Notes: generated from the sequence alone by a model not told the origin. Positions 1 through 8,651 are shown, counted from the stretch's first letter. The stretch: DNA of 34,722 bases from Streptomyces carpinensis (GCF_002154505.1 NZ_MUBM01000158.1:1-34722), one strand, 5' to 3'. Made by a program: numbers and translations.

Positions 1-65
1 ACGCGGCGTACGCCGCGTTCATGAGCCGGAGCCTGAAGCTGATGAAGGCGTTCCGCTTCCGCTAG
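1..65 (+). CDS. C-terminal end of an unidentified upstream gene (partial)
   Basis: An open frame enters from the left edge and ends with TAG at 63-65. The last residues read AAYAAFMSRSLKLMKAFRFR, a basic, helical-looking tail. This is too little to assign a family. A dehydrogenase or other soluble enzyme is possible but only a guess. The next gene starts about 40 bp downstream on the same strand with its own ribosome binding site, so the two may be co-transcribed. Confidence 0.5.
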   Translation, partial: AAYAAFMSRSLKLMKAFRFR

Positions 66-106
66 CCAACACCGCTTGGACCACCCGTTCTCAACGAGGA
101 GAGCAC

Positions 107-1933
107 GTGTCGCAGGAGAAGTCCGTCCAGACCCGGAACGAGAACGAGCACGACGAGGACGGGTACGGCTACGACTACGACGTCATCGTCGTGGGTTCGG
201 GGTTCGGCGGATCCGTCTCCGCGCTCCGGCTGACCGAGAAGGGCTACCGCGTCGGCGTCCTCGAAGCGGGCCGCCGCTTCACCCGCGAGACCCTGCCGAA
301 GAACTCCTGGGACCTGAAGAACTACCTGTGGGCCCCGAAGCTCGGCATGTACGGCATCCAGCGCATCCACCTGCTGGGCAACGTCATGGTGCTGGCCGGC
401 GCGGGGGTCGGCGGCGGTTCCCTCAACTACGCCAACACCCTCTACGTACCGCCGAAGGCCTTCTTCGACGACCCTCAGTGGCGGCACATCACCGACTGGC
501 AGGAGGAGCTGGCCCCGTACTACGACCAGGCCAAACGCATGCTCGGCGTGCGGCTCAACCCGACGATGACCCCCTCCGACGTGCACCTGAAGGCGGCGGC
601 ACAGCGCATGGGCGTCGGCGACACCTTCCACATGGCGCCGGTCGGGGTGTTCTTCGGGGACGGCGAGGACGCCGACGGCGCGGCGAGGGCAGAGGCCGGG
701 CAGCAGGTCGCCGACCCCTACTTCGGCGGCGAGGGACCGGACCGCAGGGCGTGCACCGAGTGCGGCGAGTGCATGACGGGCTGCCGGCACGGCGCGAAGA
801 ACACCCTGAACGAGAACTACCTCTACCTCGCCGAGAAGGCGGGCGCGGTCGTCCATCCCATGACGACGGTCGTCTCGGTCACGGACGACTCCCGGGGCGG
901 CTACGCGGTCGCCACGCTCCCGACCGACGACAAGAAGAAGGGCGGGGGCCGGATCTTCACGGCCCGCCGGGTCGTGCTGGCCGCCGGCACCTACGGCACT
1001 CAGACGCTGCTGCACCGCATGAAGGAGGGCCGGCAACTGCCGTACCTCTCGCCCCGGCTGGGGGAGCTGACCCGCACCAACTCCGAGGCGCTGGTGGGCG
1101 CCCAGACCGACAACCGGCGCTACCGGAGGGCGACCGGCGAGTCGAGGGCCGACTTCACCCGCGGAGTCGCCATCACGTCCTCCATCCACCCCGACGAGAG
1201 CACCCACATCGAGCCGGTCCGCTACGGCAAGGGCTCCAACTCGATGGGCGGACTGTCGATCCTGCAAGTCCCCTATGTGGACGGCGGATCGAGGATCGCC
1301 GCCTGGCTGGCGAACGCCGCCCGCCACCCCCTGCTGGTGCTGCGCTCCCTGTCCAACCGCCGCTGGTCGGAGCGGACCATCATCGGTCTGGTGATGCAGT
1401 CCCTGGACAACTCGCTGACGACGTACCTGAAGCCGGACGGCGTCGGCAAGGGCCTGCTCACCGCGCGCCAGGGGCACGGCTCGCCCAACCCCAAGCAGAT
1501 CCGGGCCGCCACGGAGGGCGCCTCCGCGCTCGCCGCCGAGATCAACGGCTTCGCCGGCTCCAATGTGGGCGAGCTGATGGGCACCCCGCTCACCGCGCAC
1601 TTCCTCGGCGGTTGCCCGATCGGCGACTCGGCCGGGACGGGCGTCATCGACCCGTACCACCGCCTCTACGGCCACCCGGGCATCTCGGTCGTGGACGGCG
1701 CGGCCGTCTCCGCGAACCTGGGAGTGAACCCGTCCCTGACCATCACCGCGCAGGCCGAGCGGGCGATGTCGTACTGGCCCAACAAGGGCGAGGCCGACCC
1801 GCGTCCGGCGCAGGGCGCGGCGTACGAGCGTCTGAAGCCGGTCGAGCCCCGCCGGCCGGCGGTCCCGGCGGACGCGTTCGGCGCACTGCGGCTGCCGTTC
1901 CTCGGGATACCCGCGGTTCCGCCGAAGAAGTAG
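107..1933 (+). CDS. GMC-family FAD oxidoreductase (cholesterol oxidase-like)
   Basis: A 608-residue cytoplasmic flavoenzyme with no signal peptide. The GTG start at 107 is preceded by ACGAGGAGAG at 93-102. The Rossmann FAD motif GSGFGG lies at residues 30-35, just after an acidic N-terminus. The C-terminal GMC domain carries HFLGG, with the candidate catalytic His, and NPSLTI, with the Asn that pairs with it in cholesterol oxidase. These are the features of the GMC family, which oxidises alcohols or sterols with FAD; the substrate cannot be read from sequence. Residues 216-226 form an unusual Cys cluster, C-x2-C-x2-C-x3-C, like a ferredoxin iron-sulfur site. The gene is followed by a hairpin shared with the convergent surface-protein gene. 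Confidence 0.9.
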   Translation: MSQEKSVQTRNENEHDEDGYGYDYDVIVVGSGFGGSVSALRLTEKGYRVGVLEAGRRFTRETLPKNSWDLKNYLWAPKLGMYGIQRIHLLGNVMVLAGAGVGGGSLNYANTLYVPPKAFFDDPQWRHITDWQEELAPYYDQAKRMLGVRLNPTMTPSDVHLKAAAQRMGVGDTFHMAPVGVFFGDGEDADGAARAEAGQQVADPYFGGEGPDRRACTECGECMTGCRHGAKNTLNENYLYLAEKAGAVVHPMTTVVSVTDDSRGGYAVATLPTDDKKKGGGRIFTARRVVLAAGTYGTQTLLHRMKEGRQLPYLSPRLGELTRTNSEALVGAQTDNRRYRRATGESRADFTRGVAITSSIHPDESTHIEPVRYGKGSNSMGGLSILQVPYVDGGSRIAAWLANAARHPLLVLRSLSNRRWSERTIIGLVMQSLDNSLTTYLKPDGVGKGLLTARQGHGSPNPKQIRAATEGASALAAEINGFAGSNVGELMGTPLTAHFLGGCPIGDSAGTGVIDPYHRLYGHPGISVVDGAAVSANLGVNPSLTITAQAERAMSYWPNKGEADPRPAQGAAYERLKPVEPRRPAVPADAFGALRLPFLGIPAVPPKK

Positions 1934-1934
1934 A

Positions 1935-1976
1935 GACCCCTGGGCGGGGTCCCGCGCCATGCGACGCAGGACCCCG
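1935..1976. terminator. Bidirectional hairpin terminator between convergent genes
   Basis: Two alternative stems share sequence: GACCCC/GGGGTC (1935-1940 with 1946-1951) and CGGGGTCC/GGACCCCG (1945-1952 with 1969-1976). They lie between the stop of the oxidoreductase and the stop of the convergent surface-protein gene. There is no clear U-tract, which is common in GC-rich actinobacteria. Confidence 0.5.
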
Positions 1977-1985
1977 CGAGTCGCG

Positions 1986-3014
1986 TTACGCCTGGGGGGC
2001 CGCCTTGCGGCGACGCACGGCGAACAGCGCACCGGCGCCGACGACGACCGCGACACCGCCGACGAGGCCGATGGTCGGCACCATGGAGCTGGAGCCGGTC
2101 TCGGCGAGGCTGCCGGTGGCGTGCTGGGTGTTGTTCTGGTTGGGCTTCTCGGTCGGGACCGGGACCTTGCCGCCTTCCTGCGGCTTGGTGCCGCCGGTGT
2201 CGGTACCGGCCTTGACGATCTGGATGATGTAGTGCGCCTCGTCCGCGCTGAGGCAGTTCTCCTCCTCGTCGAAGTAGAGCCCGCCGCCGATCGTGAGGCC
2301 CTCACCGATCGGGGCGTTCGCCTTGACGTTCACCCGGAGCTGGTACGTGACCGTCTTGCCGCCGGCGATGTCGGCCAGGTCGAGGTAGCCCACGGAGTGG
2401 CCCTCGTCGTCCGTGACGTCGACCCAGACTCCGTCGTACTTCACCTGCAGCTGGACCTGGCTGGTCTTGAACGCGTACGGGGCGTTGGGGTCGCTGGGGC
2501 CGACGCCCGCGTAGAAGACCACGTCCTTGACGCTGCTCTGCGTCGGGTTCTTGACGCTGAGCGTGAAGGGGTGCCAGCCGCTGCCGACCGCGATCTTGCC
2601 GGGCAGGCCGTTGAGCTGGGCGTCCAGCTTGGACTTGTAGCCGGCGTTGTCTTCCTCGCAGACACCGGACGGCGTGGACGGCTCGTCGGTCGGCTCGGCC
2701 GACTCGCTCGGCGGCGTCGCCGTGGGGGTCGAGTCGGAGGAGGGCGCGCTGCTGGACGGCGTGACCTCGGGCTCGCTGGTCGACGGAGCTGACTCCGACT
2801 CGCTGGTGGAAGGGGTGGACTCGGGCTCGCTGGTCGACGGAGTCGACTCCGGCTCGCTGGTGGAGGGGGCGGACTCGGGCGACGACTCGGAGGCGGACAA
2901 GTTCGACGGGGTGCTGGGCGACTCCTCGGCGAACGCCGCGGGGGCCGACAGCAGAGCGAGCGGAGCTATGACGGCCGTCGCGGCGGCAGTGGCCATGGCG
3001 CGGCGAAGCTTCAT
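1986..3014 (-). CDS. Sortase-anchored (LAETG) secreted surface protein
   Basis: A 342-residue exported protein. It has a Sec signal peptide (MKLRR, a hydrophobic run, and AFAEE near residues 28-32), then a low-complexity Ser/Glu/Pro/Thr stalk to about residue 115. A compact domain follows (residues 118-255) with two cysteines that may form a disulfide. The C-terminus is a classic sorting signal: LAETG, a hydrophobic helix, then RRRKAAPQA. LAxTG is the motif known for class E sortases of streptomycetes, so covalent attachment to peptidoglycan is inferred. The stalk holds four 9-residue repeats. The globular domain is one I do not recognise. It is monocistronic, convergent with the oxidoreductase, and has about 1 kb of gene-free DNA upstream. 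Confidence 0.9.
   Translation of the reverse strand: MKLRRAMATAAATAVIAPLALLSAPAAFAEESPSTPSNLSASESSPESAPSTSEPESTPSTSEPESTPSTSESESAPSTSEPEVTPSSSAPSSDSTPTATPPSESAEPTDEPSTPSGVCEEDNAGYKSKLDAQLNGLPGKIAVGSGWHPFTLSVKNPTQSSVKDVVFYAGVGPSDPNAPYAFKTSQVQLQVKYDGVWVDVTDDEGHSVGYLDLADIAGGKTVTYQLRVNVKANAPIGEGLTIGGGLYFDEEENCLSADEAHYIIQIVKAGTDTGGTKPQEGGKVPVPTEKPNQNNTQHATGSLAETGSSSMVPTIGLVGGVAVVVGAGALFAVRRRKAAPQA
2760..2867 (-). repeat. Four in-frame 27-bp repeats encoding PSTSEPEST units
   Basis: Residues 50-85 of the LAETG protein are four tandem 9-residue units of the form P-S-T-S-E-x-E-x-x, mirrored as 27-bp DNA repeats. They form part of the wall-spanning stalk. Copy number is likely to vary between strains by slippage without breaking the frame. 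Confidence 0.85.
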
Positions 3015-3237
3015 GAAGACCTCGGAAAGTCAGGCGTACCGCGCGTCGGCACGATACGAACTGGTGAGCCACCGCGTGGCGGCGCGGGAATGGGACTTTG
3101 TTCAGCAGGTGTGACCCTGGGCACGCCTGAATGGTTGTGCGGCTCTCACAGGATCTTTATGTGATGCGCGTCATGGGGCAGGTGATGCGAATGAGGCATG
3201 CCGTGCCTGGTCCCGCAGGTGCGAAGGATCGCGAAGA

Positions 3238-3340
3238 GCCGCGCATACGGACGGCCGCGCAGAGCTGTACACGCGAAGGGCCGCGCAGAGCTGCGTACAC
3301 GAAGGTCCGCGCATACTGAAAGGCCGCGCACGCGAAGGGC
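3238..3340. repeat. Degenerate GCCGCGCA-based intergenic repeats
   Basis: The octamer GCCGCGCA or a close variant recurs at 3238, 3254, 3280, 3306 and 3323. Two copies continue as GCCGCGCAGAGCTG followed by a TACACG and GAAG block, giving near-identical units of about 26 bp. The spacing of 16-26 bp is irregular, so this is a decayed tandem array, not a CRISPR. It runs directly into the 3334-3368 hairpin. Confidence 0.6.
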
Positions 3341-3368
3341 CCCGCGGGCTCGAGACGCGGGGCCCTTC
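3334..3368 (+). terminator. Strong intrinsic terminator-like hairpin
   Basis: A perfect 13-bp stem, GAAGGGCCCCGCG with CGCGGGGCCCTTC, encloses a 9-base loop. On the + strand it is followed by TTCC, the better terminator orientation, although no clear + strand gene lies upstream. It may instead block leftward read-through from the chorismate mutase transcript, or end an unrecognised RNA from 3130-3330. Confidence 0.7.
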
Positions 3369-3715
3369 TTCCGTCAGCACCGACGTCAGGGCGGCGCCGG
3401 TGCCGGGGAGCGGCGCCGGGGGGTCGCGCCGCTCGTCCTGTACGCCTTCCGCCCCGCGGTCGGCGCCCCTGCGTGTCCGGGGCGCGCGAATGGTCTCGAC
3501 CTGTGGCGGTCCGGCGGTGCACCTCAATGCGATTGTCCGCTTGGGGACTTGGAGCTGGAGACTTTCTACGCATCGTGCTGAATGATCGCGGCACCAGCAA
3601 CCGTTTGACCCGGCCTTGTGCGTTCTTCTGTTTCCGCCGGCCGGCCCCGGGCGTCCCCGGAGCCGGCCGTTATCTGGGTGACCGGGCTGCTGTCCCCTGC
3701 CGTCCGGTCACTTCC

Positions 3716-3788
3716 CTGGAGCGAGGTCCCACGACGCACGGCATGATCCGTGCATCTCATCGCTCCAGAGAGCCACGCGTGGTTCTCT
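3716..3788. other. Nested and adjoining inverted repeats
   Basis: CTGGAGCGA (3716-3724) pairs with TCGCTCCAG (3760-3768). Inside this, GCACGG (3736-3741) pairs with CCGTGC (3748-3753). Overlapping the right arm is a 22-bp near-perfect palindrome, 3767-3788, centred on CCACGCGTGG. The outer stem and the palindrome compete for the bases around 3767-3768. Function is unknown: structured RNA or operator DNA are both possible. Confidence 0.5.
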
Positions 3789-3995
3789 CGGGCCCGCCCC
3801 TGGCTGGCACGGACACCTGGATCAACGAGACGGCGGCTACGGCGGTCACGCGCCGTACGGGTGAGAAACGACGGAGAGGTGACGGCGAGAGACGGGAAGA
3901 GGCGGCGGAGAGATGGCGGTGGAAGGAGAAGGGGCGGTGGAAGAGGTGGCGAAGAGGCGTCCGGAGAAGCGGGCGGAGCGGGGTGCCGGGGGACA

Positions 3996-4016
3996 CCGGC
4001 GACCCACGGGCGCCGG
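3996..4016 (-). terminator. Hairpin after chorismate mutase
   Basis: CCGGCG (3996-4001) pairs with CGCCGG (4011-4016) over a 9-base loop, two bases beyond the stop codon of the leftward chorismate mutase gene. The stem is short and lacks a U-tract, so it is a weak terminator candidate. Confidence 0.4.
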
Positions 4017-4018
4017 AC

Positions 4019-4321
4019 TCAGATCCTGCCGCGGCACAGCTCCAGCAGGGTCATCGCCAGCGTGGTGCCCGGCTTGCCGAGCGCGTCCCTGTAGTGGCCG
4101 AGGATCTCCATCTCGCGGGAGAGGTTCACGCGCCGGCCGCCGGAGGTGATCCGGGCCTCCTGGATGACGGCCGACACGGCCATCCGTTCCTGGACCAGCC
4201 CGATGATCCGGTCGTCGAGCGCGTCGATGCGCTCCCGCGCGCCGGTGATCACGTTCGCTGCCTCGTCGGTGCGGGCGCCGGTCTTCTCTGCTGCGTTCTG
4301 CGTCGCGGTGGTGGCGGTCAT
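4019..4321 (-). CDS. Chorismate mutase, AroQ class
   Basis: A 100-residue cytoplasmic protein converting chorismate to prephenate, the branch to Phe and Tyr. After a variable N-terminal 30 residues comes the all-helical AroQ fold, with the ARERIDALDDRI first helix, VQERM and IQEAR. It ends LGHYRDALG...LLELCRGRI, which resembles the short actinobacterial AroQ-delta type. In mycobacteria that type needs contact with DAHP synthase for full activity; whether that holds here is inference. The ATG start at 4321 has GAGGAG about 9 bases upstream. The 5' region carries a leader ORF and hairpins that look like a transcription attenuator, so repression by Phe/Tyr supply is likely. No other aromatic gene is adjacent. 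Confidence 0.9.
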   Translation of the reverse strand: MTATTATQNAAEKTGARTDEAANVITGARERIDALDDRIIGLVQERMAVSAVIQEARITSGGRRVNLSREMEILGHYRDALGKPGTTLAMTLLELCRGRI

Positions 4322-4382
4322 CTCGCGGGCTCCTCACTGGTTCGGGGTGAGGCGGCCCGGGCGGTCAGGGACCGGGAGAACG

Positions 4383-4479
4383 CCAGGCGCCCCGGACCTT
4401 GTCGGCCCGGGGCGCCTGGGAAGTCGCTTGTCAGTAGCTCAAGCAGCACGACCATGGCAGCCGGCGGGCCGGATGCCAT
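4383..4479 (-). promoter_or_regulatory. Putative Phe/Tyr attenuator upstream of chorismate mutase
   Basis: In transcript order (leftward): a pause-type hairpin at 4479-4454 (ATGGCA/TGCCAT plus CCGG/CCGG, one mismatch), then a perfect 13-bp terminator-like stem at 4419-4407/4395-4383 with an 11-base loop. The 3' arm of the first hairpin (4464-4452) can also pair with the 5' arm of the second (4419-4407) for about 10-11 bp, giving an antiterminator. The first hairpin starts at the Tyr12 codon of the leader ORF. This is the classic layout of ribosome-mediated attenuation. The downstream tail is GTTCTCCC rather than a strong U-run. Pairing was found by eye. Confidence 0.6.
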
Positions 4480-4513
4480 AGGTAAAGACGAAGATCGTGG
4501 GCTGCGTGAGCAT
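4439..4513 (-). CDS. Candidate attenuator leader peptide (24 aa) for chorismate mutase
   Basis: A 25-codon ORF, ATG at 4513 and TGA at 4441-4439. Its start reads MLTQPTIFVFTY, placing Phe, Phe and Tyr at positions 8, 10 and 12, immediately before the first hairpin. It has no convincing Shine-Dalgarno, but the ATG lies 6 bases after a CATACT -10 element, so the mRNA probably begins at the ATG and is translated leaderless, which is common in actinobacteria. Stalling at the Phe/Tyr codons would open the first hairpin and favour the antiterminator. The role is inferred from position and codon content. Confidence 0.55.
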   Translation of the reverse strand: MLTQPTIFVFTYGIRPAGCHGRAA

Positions 4514-4519
4514 GGGGTC

Positions 4520-4548
4520 AGTATGCCCTCTCCGCGCAGGCCGTCCAA
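4520..4548 (-). promoter_or_regulatory. Promoter of the leader/chorismate mutase transcript
   Basis: On the minus strand, TTGGAC (4548-4543), a 17-base spacer and CATACT (4525-4520). The predicted start of transcription falls on or next to the leader ATG at 4513. Spacing is ideal for a housekeeping sigma factor, but the match to consensus is only moderate. Confidence 0.5.
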
Positions 4549-4624
4549 GGCGGCCCGCATGGTGAGATGCGCGACTGTGGGGTCCTCCCGCCGTACGCGC
4601 GGCCCGCCCCCGCGCTCACCTCGG

Positions 4625-4630
4625 TAGAAT
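4625..4630 (+). promoter_or_regulatory. Likely -10 element of guaA
   Basis: TAGAAT lies 41 bases upstream of the guaA GTG, leaving room for a short leader with the GGAAGG ribosome binding site. No good -35 hexamer is visible 17-18 bases upstream. The promoter faces away from that of the chorismate mutase leader, about 100 bp to the left. Confidence 0.4.
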
Positions 4631-4671
4631 TGGCCAGGACGAAAGACCCGCCCCACCGCCGGAAGGCTCCC

Positions 4672-6255
<1,584 letters not shown>

Positions 6256-6259
6256 AGCC

Positions 6260-6300
6260 CGGACCGAGTGAGCCCCGCCGCCCGTCGGGGCTCGGGTCCG
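6260..6300. terminator. Terminator between guaA and the convergent flavoprotein gene
   Basis: The inner stem GAGCCCCG/CGGGGCTC (6270-6277 with 6286-6293) is extended after a bulge by CGGACC/GGTCCG (6260-6265 with 6295-6300). It lies in the 56-bp gap between the two convergent stops and probably serves both. Confidence 0.7.
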
Positions 6301-6308
6301 ATTGAGGT

Positions 6309-6782
6309 TCAGGTCCGCCTGAGAGTGCGCACCGGCTCTCCGGGCCGCCAGACCTGGGCGACCAGATAGGTGTCGTCCTCGACGTAGGTCCGTACGACCT
6401 CCGTCAGCTCGGTGCGGAAGAGGTGGAACGGCTGCGGCGGTTCCACCTCTTCCACATACGCCGTCTTCGCCGCCGGGTCCGTCACCTCGACCGCCCGGCC
6501 GCCGATCCGCACGTCGCCTCCGGCCATCCCGGTGTCCGGTCCCGGGTTCGCCTGGAGGGCGAATCTTGCGTCCCGGCGCAGGTCGAGCGCCTTGAGCGAG
6601 TCCGGCATCATGCCGAGCCACAGTTCGCCATGCAGGAACCGCACCTCCAGGCCGCTGGTGCGGGGCGAGCCGTCCTTGCGCAGGGTGACCAGGACGTGGT
6701 GCCGGAAGGCCGCGAAGCGCCTCTCGGCGGCTGCGGCCAGTTCGGGTTCCGCTGCGGCGAAAGCCGCCCAGTTCATCGCCAT
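6309..6782 (-). CDS. Pyridoxamine 5'-phosphate oxidase-like FMN/F420-binding protein
   Basis: A 157-residue split-barrel protein. Features of the family include the N-terminal helix with FRHHVLVTLRKDGSPRTSGL, the strand pair with GELWLGMMPDSLKALDLRRDARFAL, and the basic position before VRIGGRAVEV. Members bind FMN or F420 and reduce small molecules; several only sequester flavin. The substrate and the cofactor are not determinable here. The start is taken at ATG 6782; an alternative ATG is at 6776. No good ribosome binding site precedes either, so leaderless translation is possible. The upstream gene is divergent. Confidence 0.8.
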   Translation of the reverse strand: MAMNWAAFAAAEPELAAAAERRFAAFRHHVLVTLRKDGSPRTSGLEVRFLHGELWLGMMPDSLKALDLRRDARFALQANPGPDTGMAGGDVRIGGRAVEVTDPAAKTAYVEEVEPPQPFHLFRTELTEVVRTYVEDDTYLVAQVWRPGEPVRTLRRT

Positions 6783-6926
6783 ACGGAGAGTGTGAGGCGG
6801 AAACCGGACATCCTCTGTCGGGTATGCGGGGGCATCCCGCGCGCATCTTTACCCAACGGCGCTGTCATCCCGGCCTGACCGCCGGTAACTTCCGGCCCGT
6901 ACGCCGACGCACCCGCCGGAGGACCC

Positions 6927-7721
6927 ATGCACGGCCCCACTCCGCCCCAGCCCCTGCCCACGGACCGGCTGCGGTTCGCCATGCCGCCGAGGCACGAGTC
7001 GGTCGAGGACGAACGCCGGCACCGCAAGGAACGGCTCGCGGGCGCGCTGCGGATCTTCGGGCGGTACGGATTCGAGGACGGCGTCTCCGGGCACATCACC
7101 GCCCGTGATCCCGAGTTCAGCGACTGCTTCTGGGTCAATCCCTTCGGGATGCCGTTCAAGCACGTCACCGTGAGCGACCTCGTGCTCGCCAACCAGGACG
7201 GGCAGGTCGTGGAGGGCGGCTACCACGTGAACCAGGCCGCGTTCACCGTGCACGCCCAGGTGCACGCGACCCGCCCGGACGTGGTCGCCGTCGCCCACTG
7301 CCACTCGGTGCACGGCCGGGCCCTCGCCGCCCTGGGCGCCCTCCTGGAGCCCATCACCCAGGAGAGCTGCGCCTTCTACGAGGACCACGCTCTCTACGAC
7401 ACCTACACCGGCGTCGTGGTCGACGCGGAGGAGGGCCGCCGGATCGCGACCGCGCTCGGGTCGCACAAGGCGCTGGTGCTGCGCAACCACGGCCTGCTGA
7501 CGGTCGGCGACTCGGTGGACGCCGCCGCCTGGTGGTTCCTGTCCATGGAGCGCTCCGCCAAGGTGCAGCTGGCCGCCGGCGCGGCCGGCCGGCCGGTCCT
7601 GATCGGCCACAAGGCGGCGGTCTCCACCCGCGAGCAGCTCGGCGGGGACCTCGTGGCCTGGATCAACTACCAGCCCCTGTGGCAGGAGATCAGCCGCAGC
7701 GAGCCGGATCTGCTGAACTGA
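6927..7721 (+). CDS. Class II aldolase/adducin-domain protein
   Basis: A 264-residue cytoplasmic protein of the class II aldolase/adducin fold. The zinc-binding histidines are His124 and His126 (AHCHSVHG) and His188 (RNHGLL). The region GYGFEDGVSGHITARDP matches the family N-terminal phosphate-binding part. Known members cleave or epimerise sugar phosphates such as fuculose- or ribulose-phosphate. Here no sugar-pathway gene is nearby, so the substrate is unknown. The start is ATG 6927, with GGAGG at 6918-6922, slightly close; ATG 6981 is an alternative. It is convergent with the DUF4429 gene. Confidence 0.88.
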   Translation: MHGPTPPQPLPTDRLRFAMPPRHESVEDERRHRKERLAGALRIFGRYGFEDGVSGHITARDPEFSDCFWVNPFGMPFKHVTVSDLVLANQDGQVVEGGYHVNQAAFTVHAQVHATRPDVVAVAHCHSVHGRALAALGALLEPITQESCAFYEDHALYDTYTGVVVDAEEGRRIATALGSHKALVLRNHGLLTVGDSVDAAAWWFLSMERSAKVQLAAGAAGRPVLIGHKAAVSTREQLGGDLVAWINYQPLWQEISRSEPDLLN

Positions 7722-7742
7722 GTCCCCAGGCGGTCGGAAGCC

Positions 7743-8651
7743 TCAGGACCCTGGCCGCCCCGGGTCCTGGAACCCCCGCAGCACCGCCGCCTTGGTCGTC
7801 GCGAACTCCTCGTCGGTGAGCACCCCGTCCCGGTACAGCCGCCCCAACTCCCGTAGACGGCGCAGCAGTACGTCGTGGTGGTCGGCCGGCGGCGGCACGG
7901 CGGACACGAGTTCGATCCGGTCGGCGAAGCCGGCGCCGGTGCGCGTCGAAGGGTGCGGCAGCCGGGCGGTGACGGCGGTCGCGACCAGTGCCGTGAGCAG
8001 GTCCCGGCGGGCACTGCCCCACAGGTCCAGGGCGTAGGGGTCCTTCTCGGGCGGCAGTTCGGAGAAGGCGGTCTCGCGGGTCACGAAGCGCAGCAAGCCG
8101 TCCTGGTGGCCGGAGTTGGGCAGCCACTCGACCCGGACCAGGTCGCCGAGGTCGATGATCCGCGAGCCGGTGGCGCGCTTGACCCGGTCGGAGGTGTCGG
8201 CCCAGTCGATGCGGACCTGGGTGCCGTCGAAGGAGACCGTGCCGTCGGAGGAACGGACCGAGACGGGCACCGGTGGCCCGGCGAGCAGATAGGTCCCGGC
8301 CGGCTCCTTGGGGACCTGGTCCAGGAGCAGGGCCTGGCGGATCTCCTCGGCGACGTACTCGGCGACCGGGGAACGGTCGAGGTCCACCAGCAGCCGATAG
8401 GGGTCGGCGGCCTCCGGCAGCCGTCCGCCGGTCGCCTGGAGCAGGGGGTCGGCGCCCTCCCGCAGGCGCATGCGCAACCGGCCTCGCCTGCGTTCGGGTT
8501 CGTAGGCCACGCCGGCGACGGCCTCCAGCGGCACGGCGATCTCTCCGTACGTCTGCCGGAACAGCGGCACCGAGCGATGGAGCCCCGGCGTGATCCTGAC
8601 CGTGCTGCCGTCGAAGGCCCAGCTTCCGTCCCGCTGGATGATCTCGGCCAT
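7743..8651 (-). CDS. DUF4429 protein with C-terminal SHOCT domain
   Basis: A 302-residue soluble protein. Two related halves, beginning near residues 8 and 134 (DGSWAFDGSTVRI and DGTVSFDGTQVRI), are the duplicated DUF4429 domain. Residues about 262-296 (LRELGRLYRDGVLTDEEFATTKAAVL) form a SHOCT helix hairpin, a short oligomerisation module found at the ends of many bacterial proteins. The function of DUF4429 is not known; a PH-like lipid- or protein-binding role is only a guess. The ATG start at 8651 lacks a clear Shine-Dalgarno. The last codons overlap a hairpin at 7744-7769. Confidence 0.8.
   Translation of the reverse strand: MAEIIQRDGSWAFDGSTVRITPGLHRSVPLFRQTYGEIAVPLEAVAGVAYEPERRRGRLRMRLREGADPLLQATGGRLPEAADPYRLLVDLDRSPVAEYVAEEIRQALLLDQVPKEPAGTYLLAGPPVPVSVRSSDGTVSFDGTQVRIDWADTSDRVKRATGSRIIDLGDLVRVEWLPNSGHQDGLLRFVTRETAFSELPPEKDPYALDLWGSARRDLLTALVATAVTARLPHPSTRTGAGFADRIELVSAVPPPADHHDVLLRRLRELGRLYRDGVLTDEEFATTKAAVLRGFQDPGRPGS
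7744..7769. terminator. Hairpin at the convergent gene ends
   Basis: CAGGACCC (7744-7751) pairs with GGGTCCTG (7762-7769) over a 10-base loop. It lies 22 bp past the aldolase-like gene stop and inside the last codons of the DUF4429 gene. It is plausible as the aldolase gene terminator. Confidence 0.45.

Larger units (their letters stand above)
3015..4018. other. Gene-free kilobase with repeats and hairpins
   Basis: No open frame here has convincing streptomycete codon use. The left part is the presumed promoter region of the LAETG gene. It contains a bulged hairpin (3101-3131) and a direct repeat GTGATGCG at 3161 and 3182, 21 bp apart. The centre holds a degenerate repeat cluster and a very strong hairpin. 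The right part holds nested inverted repeats near 3716-3788, then a purine-rich stretch on the + strand (about 3860-3990) leading to the end of the chorismate mutase gene. A small RNA is possible but not shown. Confidence 0.5.

Noticed and set aside
3131..3319. Small + strand ORF ending before the 3334-3368 hairpin
   Set aside because: Position is suggestive, but there is no good ribosome site, codon bias is poor, and the second half is just the repeat array in translation. It is left as a possible RNA only.
3473..4627. Open frames across the gene-free region and antisense to chorismate mutase
   Set aside because: Arg/Gly-rich translations without domains, no ribosome sites, and conflict with the clearly supported chorismate mutase and leader on the other strand.
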